Below, one piece after another: positions 35,801-42,318 of a stretch of DNA of 64,000 nt (position 1 is its first letter; every line of letters starts with the position of its first letter). The notes beneath the pieces were generated by a model. That model had not been told where the DNA came from. It saw only the letters and a program-made list of their open reading frames with translations, and ran no database searches. Both the position numbers and the translations under genes were made by a program. The stretch comes from Actinomycetota bacterium (lineage in GTDB: Bacteria; Actinomycetota; Thermoleophilia; Miltoncostaeales; Miltoncostaeaceae), in assembly GCA_963169235.1 (NCBI GenBank), contig CAUJCX010000015.1, positions 1 to 64,000 on the forward strand. Direction: 5' to 3'.

Positions 35801-37300
35801 CAGGCGCGGGCGCAGCTCGGCGAACTCGTCCGACGGATACCGGCCCGACAGCATGTCGAGCACGCCGTCGAACTGCTCGCGGGAGATCTCGGCGAACGGG
35901 TACGCGCCGCGCACCACGGCCAGCATGTCGGGCACGTGCCACTCGCGGTCGACGCTCATGGCCACCAGCTGCTGGGCCAGCACGTCCAGCGTCAGCCGGG
36001 GGACGGTGGTGGGCTCGATGTCGCCCGTCGCCATGCGCGGCACCACGGCGGCGCACTCCAGGAGGTCGCCGCGGAACTTGGGGAAGATGCGCCCGCGGCT
36101 GGTGCGGCCCACGCCGTGGCCCGCCCGGCCCACGCGCTGGATGCCGGCCGCGACGCTGTGGGGGCTCTCCACCTGCACCACCAGGTCGATCGCGCCCATG
36201 TCGATGCCCAGCTCGAGGCTGCTGGTGGCCACCAGCGCGGGCAGCCGTCCCTGCTTGAGCGCCTCCTCGATGAGCACGCGCTGCTCGCGGGCCAGCGAGC
36301 CGTGGTGGGCACGGGCGATCTCGGCGTCGGCCAGCTCGTTGAGGCGCAGCGCCAGGCGCTCCGCCAGGCGGCGGTTGTTGACGAACACCAGCGTCGACGT
36401 GTGGGCCTGGATGAGCTCGAGGATGCGGGGGTACATCGACGGCCAGATGGACGCGGCCGTGGTGGTCTCGGACCCCGCCACCGCCGCGTGCACGTCGGCG
36501 ATGCGCTCGGGCCCGCCGGCGGTGACGTCGGCGAGGTCGTCGACCGGGACGATCACCTCGAGGTCCATCTGCTTGGGCGTCGATGCGTCCGCGATGGCGA
36601 CCGGGCGCGGCTGGCCGTCCGCCCCGTTTCCCGCGAGGAAGCGCGCCACCTCCGACAACGGCCGTTGCGTCGCCGACAGGCCGATGCGCTGCACCGGCCC
36701 GCCACCCGCCGCGGCGACGCACTCCTCGAGGCGCTCGAGGCTGAGGGCCAGGTGCGAGCCGCGCTTGGTGCCCGCCACCGCGTGGATCTCGTCGACGATC
36801 ACCGTGCCCACGTCGGCCAGGATCTCCCGTCCGCGTGAGGTCAGCAGCAGGTAGAGGCTCTCGGGGGTGGTGATGAGGATGTCGGGCGGGGTGCGCAGCA
36901 TCCGCTGGCGCTCCACCTGGGGCGTGTCGCCCGTGCGCACCGCCACCCGCAGCGCGGGCAGATCGCGCCCGGCGCGGCGGGCCGCGTCGGCCAGGCCGGC
37001 GAGGGGGCCGGTGAGGTTGCGCTCGACGTCGTAGTTGAGGGCCTTCAGCGGTGACACGTACAGCACCCGCTTCGCCGGCCGGTCGTCCAGGCGGGCGGCC
37101 ATCAGCCGGTCGATGGCCCACATGAACGCGGCCAACGTCTTACCGGAGCCCGTGGGCGCCAGGATCAGCGTGTTCTCGCCCGCGGCGATGTGCGGCCACC
37201 CGGTGGACTGCGCGGCCGTCGGGGCCTCGAACGCGCGGCCGAACCAGTCGCGCGTGAGCGGGTGGAACGGCGCGAGCGGGTCGGGGGCGCCGTCGGTCAT
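32852..37300 (-). CDS. lhr: Large ATP-dependent helicase Lhr
   Basis: Superfamily 2 DNA helicase of 1482 residues, the size of full-length actinobacterial Lhr. Core motifs: Walker A in APTGSGKTLAAF near residue 51, DEIH in VIVDEIHAVAG near 165, GLSATQRPL, then in RecA2 VFVNNRRLAERLA, GSLAREQR, ATSSLELGIDMG and QRVGRAGHG. The long C-terminal portion is the Lhr-specific winged-helix and C-terminal extension. It unwinds 3'-tailed DNA and RNA:DNA hybrids in repair. The frame is open upstream of 37300, but ATG 37300 gives the family N-terminus and follows TATCCT by six bases. Confidence 0.93.
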   Translation of the reverse strand: MTDGAPDPLAPFHPLTRDWFGRAFEAPTAAQSTGWPHIAAGENTLILAPTGSGKTLAAFMWAIDRLMAARLDDRPAKRVLYVSPLKALNYDVERNLTGPLAGLADAARRAGRDLPALRVAVRTGDTPQVERQRMLRTPPDILITTPESLYLLLTSRGREILADVGTVIVDEIHAVAGTKRGSHLALSLERLEECVAAAGGGPVQRIGLSATQRPLSEVARFLAGNGADGQPRPVAIADASTPKQMDLEVIVPVDDLADVTAGGPERIADVHAAVAGSETTTAASIWPSMYPRILELIQAHTSTLVFVNNRRLAERLALRLNELADAEIARAHHGSLAREQRVLIEEALKQGRLPALVATSSLELGIDMGAIDLVVQVESPHSVAAGIQRVGRAGHGVGRTSRGRIFPKFRGDLLECAAVVPRMATGDIEPTTVPRLTLDVLAQQLVAMSVDREWHVPDMLAVVRGAYPFAEISREQFDGVLDMLSGRYPSDEFAELRPRLAWDRAADVVRGRPGIRQLAVQNAGTIPDRGLYGVFLADGSTRVGELDEEMVYEARPGQTFMLGASTWRIEQVTHDRVLVSPAPGAPGAVPFWRGEGVGRPAELGRAVGRLARELLAADPAEARARLASESRFDHRAAENLVRYVHDQAAATGAVPSDRTIVVERFRDEIGDWRLCLLSPFGARVHAPWAMALAARIREQTGAEVHPIWSDDGIALHMPETDEPPDVSWVLLEAGEVDELVIGELAASALFGARFRENAGRALLIPRRRPGQRTPLWQQRLRASALLQVARRFGSFPVILETYRECLNDWFDLPALRALLDGVARREISVVVADTDRPSPFTASLMFEYVATYMYEDDAPVAERRAQALALDRDLLRELLGDEGMRDLLDADAIGQVEDDLQHLSERTRARHADAVHDVLRRVGDLTQAEVAARMDAPATAHDVLGGLEAERRAARIRVAGEERWVTAEDVARYRDGLGVMPPAGLPAALLEPADDALAGLVARYARTHGPFTTADVAARLGIAPGAADAVLTRLRERGTLVDGHMRPGGVGDEWCDADVLRRLRRASMAALRAEVEAVDHAALASFVPAWQRVDRPGSAGGPDALRDVIATLQGVPLPPAQWEGEVFPRRLGAYSPAWLDQLLAEGQVRWLGAGATAGGRVALYLREDAPLLAPAPPAPPGDAPATALVGALEHGPMFWDDLVDACGLAADDAFAALWSLVWSGHVANDLWAPLRAPKRLQSSTPASRGTRRGHARLRSSRTNRAVVAGRWLATAPLYARAPAASERAHAVAETLLERYGVVTRGAVLAEGVPGGFAGVYPAFAQMEVTGACRRGYFVDGLGGAQFAVSGAVDRLRDQPATPVPLVLGAADPAQVYGAAVPWPPHRGRRAPSRVFGAHVVTLGGRPLVYVERGGRGLVTFAATDDHDHDDALRALAQWAVADRARKVRPERVDGVPVVGGPWEDRLLDAGFRRDLGGVIARA

Positions 37301-37312
37301 CCCGGAAGGATA
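37301..37312 (-). promoter_or_regulatory. Leaderless promoter -10 before lhr
   Basis: Minus-strand TATCCT (37312-37307), six bases, ATG 37300; the same hexamer and spacing precede the M15 peptidase and clpS-like genes. Confidence 0.5.
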
Positions 37313-37457
37313 GCGAGGCGAACGTGTGTTTGGCGACAGGGCGGGTCCTCCTTGGCGGACGGGCGCCGTTCCGCCGTCGTGAGCGAGAGGGCATCGCGGA
37401 GAGCCGCCGCCACGCAGTGGGTGCGTCGCGACATGATGTGTGGACGGTGAGTGAGGG

Positions 37458-37485
37458 TAAAGGGTTGTGCCTGTGGTACCGACAT
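37458..37485 (+). promoter_or_regulatory. Possible sigma28-like promoter for the HicAB cassette
   Basis: TAAAG (37458-37462), 15 bases, ACCGACAT (37478-37485). It resembles the sites at 63.6 kb and 39.7 kb and would give a leader of about 35 bases before the well-marked start at 37528. The -10 is imperfect at both ends. Confidence 0.35.
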
Positions 37486-37527
37486 GATTGGATGGTGGCG
37501 ATGGTGTGGCGCAAAAGGAGGGCAGGA

Positions 37528-38040
37528 GTGGGTGTCTTTGAGGAAGCTCTCGCGGAGGCCAAGCTCTCTGAGCGGAAAGCGCGAGAGGGGCTTGAGGATG
37601 CGGAATCAAAGGCGCGCTCTCTCGCGGCGGAGATCCAGCGACTCCAGCATTTGATCTCGAGCTTGGAGAGCGTGGTGATGCCCGCTGCCATTCAGGATGT
37701 GGGGGCTCGCCGGGCTCGAGCCAGTGGTGTGCAGAGGTCCGATGAACCTCTCACTTCGCCGCCGTTCCGCATGGGCGGTGAGGGCGTCAGGGTCGCGCGG
37801 CCTGGGCTCATGCAGTTCTTGAGAGAGGCGTTGTATGAGAAGGGGCGATTGACCCTTGATGACGCGGAGCGTCTTGTCCGGGCCGATCCGCGCTTCGCGC
37901 ACACCAAGGCTTCGAGAAATACGATGTCTGCGCGATTTAGCAAACTCGTGACAGATAAGCACGCGGTGCGCGTCGCTGATGGTGTCTACGAGGCGGTATC
38001 GGGCGAGGGTGTGGCGGTCGACCGCACCGGGCGGACGTGA
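37528..38040 (+). CDS. Coiled-coil protein preceding hicA (170 aa), unknown
   Basis: The start is decided by an excellent AAGGAGG (37515-37521) six bases before GTG 37528. Residues 1-50 form a strongly predicted coiled coil (FEEALAEAKLSERKARE..., LAAEIQRLQHLISSLES). A linker follows, then a C-terminal domain of about 70 residues (MQFLREALYEKGRLTLDDAE...MSARFSKLVTDKHAVRVADG) that looks like a winged helix. GC content and third-position GC are lower than in neighbouring genes, which suggests transfer. It ends one base before the hicA ATG, so the three genes form one transcription unit. It may be a regulator or third component of the toxin system. No family recognised. Confidence 0.7.
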   Translation: MGVFEEALAEAKLSERKAREGLEDAESKARSLAAEIQRLQHLISSLESVVMPAAIQDVGARRARASGVQRSDEPLTSPPFRMGGEGVRVARPGLMQFLREALYEKGRLTLDDAERLVRADPRFAHTKASRNTMSARFSKLVTDKHAVRVADGVYEAVSGEGVAVDRTGRT

Positions 38041-38041
38041 G

Positions 38042-38227
38042 ATGAAAGTCCGGGAGGCCATCAGCATCATCGAGGCGGACGGCTGGTGTTTCGCGCGCCA
38101 GCGCGGAAGCCACAGGCAGTACCGCCACCCCACAAAGCCCGGACAGGTGACCGTCTCCGGCGCTCTCGGTTCGGACCTCAAGCCCAAGACGTTCGCGAGC
38201 ATCATCAAGCAGGCGGGGTTGCGCTAG
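38042..38227 (+). CDS. hicA: HicA-type mRNA interferase toxin
   Basis: Protein of 61 residues with the HicA double-stranded-RNA-binding-like fold. Family marks: KVREAISIIEADGW at the N-terminus, then RQRGSHRQYRHP with the catalytic His in the GSH motif, and the C-terminal KPKTFASIIKQAGL. It would cleave mRNA and stop growth when free of HicB. The ATG comes one base after the TGA of the coiled-coil gene. Intact, no truncation. Confidence 0.9.
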   Translation: MKVREAISIIEADGWCFARQRGSHRQYRHPTKPGQVTVSGALGSDLKPKTFASIIKQAGLR

Positions 38228-38237
38228 TCTGGGGCGT
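38225..38237 (+). promoter_or_regulatory. Internal leaderless promoter for hicB
   Basis: TAGTCT (38225-38230), which includes the hicA stop TAG, ends seven bases before the hicB ATG. It could supply antitoxin independently of toxin. Confidence 0.4.
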
Positions 38238-38450
38238 ATGCGCGAGTACCTAGTCATCTTCGAGACGGGCGATGCTCCCGGCGTCAGCGCCTACGTACCG
38301 GACCTTCCCGGCTGCGTCGCGGCCGGAGAGACAAGGGCCGAAGTTGCCCAACTCATCCGCGAAGCGATTGCCTTTCACATCGAGGGCCTCATGGCCGAGG
38401 GCGACCGCGTGCCGCCGCCCAGCACCAGCGCGGAGATGATCGCCGCCTGA
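38238..38450 (+). CDS. hicB: HicB-type antitoxin
   Basis: Protein of 70 residues with the RNase-H-like HicB fold: YLVIFETGDAPGVSAYVPDLPGCVAAGET, then EVAQLIREAIAFHIEGLMAEG and a short tail ending AEMIAA. It lacks the extra C-terminal ribbon-helix-helix or HTH domain that many HicB proteins use for autoregulation, so DNA binding may fall to another protein, possibly the upstream coiled-coil/winged-helix-like partner. It neutralises HicA by direct binding. Confidence 0.88.
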   Translation: MREYLVIFETGDAPGVSAYVPDLPGCVAAGETRAEVAQLIREAIAFHIEGLMAEGDRVPPPSTSAEMIAA

Positions 38451-39084
38451 CGCAGCGCGATGACGGCGCAGGTGCGGCTCGTGGGTCTTCACACGGAGCG
38501 GTGGGGCCGTCCTCACCGTCGTTGAATGCACGCTTGCGAGACGCAGAGCGGCGTCGCGCCCCATCAGGACGGGCGCGGTGCACCGTGGCCACCAGCTTCC
38601 TTCCGCGCGCCCACGGGGCGCTTGCTTTCGCTCTCCGAGGCGGCTCCCTTGGTCTGCACCCCCCACGACGACCACGGACCCTCCCCACGCCGAGGACACC
38701 CGGACCCGCACGACATGAAGGACGCACCGTCGTCTGGCTCTGGAAGGGGGTGTGGGTTGCACACCGCGCTCACACCGCGGGGCCGCAATGGAGCTCGGTG
38801 ATGGCACCAGAACACTGGCGCCTCGATCTGCACCACCAACGGTCGCTGGCGGTTGCCGTCTCCGCGCAAGAGGGAACGCGAGTCCTCCATCCCGAGGTCG
38901 TCCCAGAAGTGAGCGTGCGAGCGCGGGTGCGGTGCCGGTTCGGAACACGGGCCACCCGCACGGAATGCGGGGAAGCCCCCCAGAGGGGGGTGGACGGAAC
39001 CCCACGCCGGACGTACGGTTGGCACCCTCATCATTCGCGGGTGAGGGTTCTCCTTCCCGTCGTCGCCCACAGGGGATCGGTCAC
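38451..39084. other. Intergenic region of about 630 bp with no recognised gene
   Basis: Frames here are mutually overlapping, lack ribosome binding sites and show no family motif. Structures seen: a perfect 6-bp hairpin CCCCCC-AGA-GGGGGG (38976-38990) and ACCCTCA...TGAGGGT (39024-39030 with 39042-39048) followed by TTCTCCTTCCC, just upstream of the gene at 39085. The segment may be a decayed insertion next to the hicAB cassette. Confidence 0.4.
39024..39048 (+). promoter_or_regulatory. Leader hairpin upstream of secreted protein gene
   Basis: ACCCTCA (39024-39030) pairs with TGAGGGT (39042-39048), with a pyrimidine-rich tail (TTCTCCTTCCC) and 36 bases to the ATG. It could be a terminator of an upstream transcript or a leader regulator. 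Confidence 0.35.
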
Positions 39085-39600
39085 ATGCGCCGCACCATCG
39101 CCACCGCCACCGCACTCGCCACCGCCGGGCTCGCCGCCGTCGCCGCGGCGCCCGCCCAGGCGAAGGCCCCGAACCTGATCGCGCACTACAACGTGCAGAG
39201 CGTGAAGTGCGTCCCGGCGGCGGGTGGCACGGTGCGTGCACAGGTGCGGGTGCGGATGACGGTGGTGAACTACCACGGCCTGCGCGGGCTCGATTGGGCG
39301 AAGCACATGGTGATGAAGGCGCGGCTCATCCCCACGACGTCCGGCCTCAACATCACGCGCCCGTGGCGCCAGTGGAAGACCCCGTACCTGACGCAGGACA
39401 AGCGGCATGCCTACGACATCATGGTGACCACCGACAACGTCAGCCCCACGGCCGACTGGAAGGTGCAGATCAAGATGGTGTGGGACCGGGGCGCGCCGGT
39501 GCCGGACGTGGTGAAGGAGACCACCCGCCGGTTCAACGGCAGCTGCCAGGGCGCCACCACCCTCGACCCGGCACCGGCGCAGCCGAGCCTCAACGGCTGA
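39085..39600 (+). CDS. Secreted hypothetical protein (171 aa)
   Basis: A clear Sec signal peptide (RRTIATATALATAGLAAVAAAPAQAKA, cleavage near residue 25) precedes a soluble domain rich in beta-strand patterns, with two Cys (VKCVP and GSCQG) that may form one disulfide. The segment YHGLRGLDWAKHMVMKARLIPT and the Trp-rich RPWRQWKTPYLTQ are distinctive. Family not recognised. AGGGGAT lies at Shine-Dalgarno distance. Confidence 0.65.
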   Translation: MRRTIATATALATAGLAAVAAAPAQAKAPNLIAHYNVQSVKCVPAAGGTVRAQVRVRMTVVNYHGLRGLDWAKHMVMKARLIPTTSGLNITRPWRQWKTPYLTQDKRHAYDIMVTTDNVSPTADWKVQIKMVWDRGAPVPDVVKETTRRFNGSCQGATTLDPAPAQPSLNG

Positions 39601-39612
39601 TCGACGCGGTGC

Positions 39613-39652
39613 GGGCGGGCGATCCGCGCCCGCCCCGGTCGCCGCGCGACCG
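39613..39652 (+). terminator. Double hairpin after secreted protein gene
   Basis: GGGCGGGC (39613-39620) with GCCCGCCC (39628-39635), followed at once by CGGTCGC-CGC-GCGACCG (39636-39652). It separates the secreted protein gene from the CHAP gene promoter. Confidence 0.55.
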
Positions 39653-39669
39653 GCGGTGCTCCGCCTCCC

Positions 39670-39697
39670 TCAAGTCGGGTCCCCCGGATGCCGACAA
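39670..39697 (+). promoter_or_regulatory. Sigma28-like promoter before flagellar-type CHAP gene
   Basis: TCAAG (39670-39674), 15 bases, GCCGACAA (39690-39697), then 11 bases to the ATG at 39709. It closely matches the flagellar sigma28/WhiG -10 GCCGATAA. The downstream protein has a flagellar-type N-terminus, so regulation and product agree. Confidence 0.5.
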
Positions 39698-39708
39698 GGC
39701 GGACGGAT

Positions 39709-40419
39709 ATGAGCACTCAGATCAGCGACGTCGGCGGCCTCGACAGCACCCTGTCCCGGATCCGTGAGATCCAGGCCATGGGGCAGCCCGTGCCGACCGG
39801 ACCCACACAGACCGTGACCACGTCGGCGTTCGCGCAGCAGCTCGCGACGGCCCAGGCGGCGTCCCCCACGGCGGCGTCCACGCCGGGGCTCGACTCCCTG
39901 ACCACGAACCCCGCCGCCATCACGTCCATGGGCCTCACGCCCACCGGCACCGGCAGCGCCACGGGCCAGCAGATCGCCGCCCTCGCCACCGCCGAGCTGG
40001 GCGTGCGCGAGCAGCCGCCCGGGTCCAACAACGGCGCCCGCATCGCCGAGTACCGCACCGCCACCCAGGGCGCCGGCGTCGGCCCCTGGTGCTCCTACTT
40101 CGTGTCGTGGGTCGCCGCGCAGGCCGGCGCGCCCATCGGTCCCGACGGCCGCGGCGAGGGCTGGGTGCCCAACGTCGAGCGGTGGGGCAAGGACACCGGC
40201 CGCTGGATCGCCCCCAACTCCGGCGTCAGCGCCCAGGTGGGCGACGCCATCATCTTCGACCGCAACGGCGACGGCCTCACCGACCACATCGGCATCGTCA
40301 CGGCCGTGCGGCCGGACGGCGGCGTCGAGACCGTCGAGGGCAACTCCTCCGACGCCGTGTCGAAGCGCAGCTACGGGGCCGGTCAGTGGACCGGGCTCGT
40401 GCGCATCGCCCCCGCCTAG
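39709..40419 (+). CDS. CHAP-domain peptidoglycan hydrolase with flagellar-type N-terminus
   Basis: Protein of 236 residues. The N-terminus (DVGGLDSTLSRIREIQ, later TSAFAQQLATAQ) resembles the short pattern at the start of muramidase/CHAP proteins encoded in actinobacterial flagellar operons. The C-terminal CHAP domain has the catalytic Cys in PWCSYFVSWVAAQAG, His in DHIGIVTAV and Asn/Glu in VEGNSSD. It cleaves peptide bonds in peptidoglycan, perhaps to let a flagellum pass. No Sec signal is visible, as expected for export through the flagellar route. Its TAG stop lies inside the target duplication of the adjacent IS. Confidence 0.78.
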   Translation: MSTQISDVGGLDSTLSRIREIQAMGQPVPTGPTQTVTTSAFAQQLATAQAASPTAASTPGLDSLTTNPAAITSMGLTPTGTGSATGQQIAALATAELGVREQPPGSNNGARIAEYRTATQGAGVGPWCSYFVSWVAAQAGAPIGPDGRGEGWVPNVERWGKDTGRWIAPNSGVSAQVGDAIIFDRNGDGLTDHIGIVTAVRPDGGVETVEGNSSDAVSKRSYGAGQWTGLVRIAPA

Positions 40420-40420
40420 T
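40415..40420. repeat. Target site duplication of IS, left copy
   Basis: CCTAGT, identical to 41465-41470. It fits the NCTAGN target reported for IS481 and supplies the stop codons of the CHAP gene (plus strand) and of the transposase (minus strand). Confidence 0.85.
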
Positions 40421-41360
40421 TGTAGTGACCCGGTAGGTCGTTTACGCGGCTGATGGGTGGGGCGCCGAGGGCGGTGTGGTGGCGGTGATGGTTGTACATG
40501 TGCAGCCAGTCGGCCAGGGCGGCGGTTCGTGTGGGGTTGTCTGGCCAGGCTCGGGCGTAGGCCCATTCGTCGAGGAAGGTGCGGTGGAACCGTTCGACTT
40601 TGCCGTTGATCTGGGGTGAGTAGGGCGGGATCCGCCAGTGGCGGGCGCCTTGGGTGGTGAGCGCGGTTTGGAATCGGTCGCACAGGTACGCCTTGGCGTT
40701 GTCGGTCATCACGCCGGTGACGCTGATGCCGTGGCGGGCAAAGAACGTGGTGGCTCGCCGCCAGAACGCGACGCAGGTATCGGCGCGTTCATCAGGGTGG
40801 ATCTCGCTGTAGGCAAGCCGGGAGTAGTCATCGACTGCGGAGTGGATGAAGTCCCAACCCGGGCGGCGCGTGCGGTGGGGTCGGTGCCCACGGCCGTGGA
40901 TGCGCCATCCGCCGCCGTCGGGGACCCGCCCCAGTTTCTTGACATCGATATGCACCAACTCGCCTGGCCGGGCGCGTTCATAGCGGCGGATCACGCGACC
41001 TGTCGGGCGGTCCATCCACACCAACCGGTTCAGGCCAAGCCGGCACAGCACCCGGTGCACCGTCGAGGCCGCAACACCAAGGCGTGCACCGATCCTGACC
41101 GGGCCCAGTTTCAGTGTCCGACGAAGTTCCTCGATCGCCGCCTCCACCCCGGCCGGGCTGCGGTGGGGGCACGAATGCGGCCGACTTGAGCGGTCCACAA
41201 GGCCCGCCTCACCCTCCATCCGCCACCGCCGCCACCACTTGTAGGCGGTCGGACGCGACACCCCCATCTCCGCGGCGACGTGAGCCACCGCACGACCCGC
41301 TTCGATCCTCATCACCAACGTGAGCCGACCAACCGGCGTAAGCCGAGCGTTACCGTGCAC
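40416..41360 (-). CDS. IS481-family transposase
   Basis: Intact DDE transposase of 314 residues from GTG 41360, with AGGAGG well placed upstream. N-terminal helix-turn-helix (VGRLTLVMRIEAG, GVSRPTAYKWWRRW), then the integrase core: first Asp in LVHIDVKKLGRV, second in VTGVMTDNAKAY, Glu in INGKVERFHRTFLDEW. No frameshift or stop. The last codons run through the left terminal repeat, and the TAG stop is contributed by the CTAG of the flanking target sequence, not by the element itself. The intact ORF, repeats and duplication suggest recent movement. Confidence 0.93.
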   Translation of the reverse strand: MHGNARLTPVGRLTLVMRIEAGRAVAHVAAEMGVSRPTAYKWWRRWRMEGEAGLVDRSSRPHSCPHRSPAGVEAAIEELRRTLKLGPVRIGARLGVAASTVHRVLCRLGLNRLVWMDRPTGRVIRRYERARPGELVHIDVKKLGRVPDGGGWRIHGRGHRPHRTRRPGWDFIHSAVDDYSRLAYSEIHPDERADTCVAFWRRATTFFARHGISVTGVMTDNAKAYLCDRFQTALTTQGARHWRIPPYSPQINGKVERFHRTFLDEWAYARAWPDNPTRTAALADWLHMYNHHRHHTALGAPPISRVNDLPGHYN

Positions 41361-41464
41361 CAGTGAGCCTCCTGGTTCTGAGCGTGGTTTCTAGACAGCT
41401 CCACACTCGCCCAGGGGGCTCACCTCATGCCAGACCACCGTCAACAACGTCCGTGGTCACTACA
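40421..41464 (-). mobile_element. IS481-family insertion sequence (1044 bp)
   Basis: Boundaries are set by terminal inverted repeats, TGTAGTGACCCGG at the left and, read inward from the right end, TGTAGTGACCACGG, and by the 6-bp CCTAGT duplication outside both. The element carries one transposase gene. Before insertion, the CHAP gene and the GNAT gene ended convergently on the same CTAG. The duplication regenerated a full stop codon for each, so neither protein changed. Confidence 0.92.
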
Positions 41465-41470
41465 CCTAGT
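41465..41470. repeat. Target site duplication of IS, right copy
   Basis: CCTAGT; contains the TAG stop (read on the minus strand) of the GNAT gene. Confidence 0.85.
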
Positions 41471-41795
41471 CCTTTCCGCCCACGCCGTACGCGGCCCGCT
41501 GGGCCTCGGGAACCAGGTCGGCGTACTCCGCGTGCGTGCGGATGTACTTCGCGATCGCCGGGCACATGGGCAGCACGTGCAGCCCCTCCGCGCGGGTCTG
41601 GTCGAGTGCGGCGGTGATGAGCACGGTCGCGAGGCCCCGCCCCTGAAACGCCGGGTCCACCTCGGTGTGGGGCATCGCGCGCACGTCGTGGTTGTCGCGG
41701 TACGTGATCATGCCGGCGGGCTGGCCATCGACGGTCAGCGCGAAGCGGTCGTCGCGCTTGGTCACCACGACATCGGCCTGAGGCGAGTCGGTCAT
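41466..41795 (-). CDS. GNAT-family N-acetyltransferase (short YjdJ-like type)
   Basis: Short acetyltransferase of 109 residues. The core pattern DDRFALTVDGQPAGMITY, then MPHTEVDPAFQGRGLATVLI (acetyl-CoA pyrophosphate loop QGRGLA), and LPMCPAIAKYIRTHAEY is characteristic of the small GCN5-related family (PF14542-like). CAGGAGA lies at good distance from ATG 41795. Substrate unknown. The stop codon sits in the IS target duplication. Confidence 0.85.
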   Translation of the reverse strand: MTDSPQADVVVTKRDDRFALTVDGQPAGMITYRDNHDVRAMPHTEVDPAFQGRGLATVLITAALDQTRAEGLHVLPMCPAIAKYIRTHAEYADLVPEAQRAAYGVGGKD

Positions 41796-41996
41796 CGGGT
41801 CTCCTGACGGGTGTGGGGACGGGCCCCGAGCATCGCACGTCCGCGTCGCCCGGGACGCTGGCGCGCACGGTCGGGCCGGGCGAGAGCGTGAACGACCGCC
41901 GACCTGGAGGACCCCGGGTGGATCCTCGGTCCCGGCACGTCTCGCGTCACCGCCGGCGCCTCGGAGCCCGCGTCGAGCCTCGCCCCCTCCGCGGGG

Positions 41997-42008
41997 TATC
42001 CTTGCGCC
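41997..42008 (+). promoter_or_regulatory. Leaderless promoter -10 before clpS-like gene
   Basis: TATCCT (41997-42002), six bases, ATG 42009; no Shine-Dalgarno sequence. Confidence 0.5.
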
Positions 42009-42299
42009 ATGGCGACCATCGACCCCACCACCCTCGAACGCCCCCGCACCGGCTATGGCACCGGCCTGGGAGGCCCGGCCAACATCATCGTGCTGAACGA
42101 CGACCACAACACGTTCGACGGCGTCGCCGCGGCGCTGGCGGGCGTGCTGCCGGGCGTGTCGTTCGAGAAGGGCATGGGCTTCGCCAACGAGATCCACCAG
42201 CGCGGGCAGGCCCGCGTCTGGAGCGGCCAGCGTGAACCGGCCGAGCTGTACTGGGAGCAGCTCGACGCCGCCGGGCTCACCATGGCCCCCCTCGAGTAG
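42009..42299 (+). CDS. clpS: ClpS-like Clp protease adaptor
   Basis: Protein of 96 residues. The ClpS core is seen in ANIIVLNDDHNTFDGVAAAL (the NDD...NTF motif that forms the N-degron pocket rim) and in the following helices with FANEIHQRGQARVWSGQREPAELYWEQL. ClpS presents N-end-rule substrates to ClpAP or ClpCP. The NDDHNTF motif has His where many have Tyr/Val/Phe. No clp protease gene is adjacent. Confidence 0.85.
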   Translation: MATIDPTTLERPRTGYGTGLGGPANIIVLNDDHNTFDGVAAALAGVLPGVSFEKGMGFANEIHQRGQARVWSGQREPAELYWEQLDAAGLTMAPLE

Positions 42300-42318
42300 C
42301 GGCCGGCGGGGCGGAGCC

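Noticed and set aside
32585-36838. Plus-strand frame of over 1400 codons opposite lhr
   Set aside because: Low-complexity His/Gln/Arg composition without any motif; the minus strand encodes a complete helicase.
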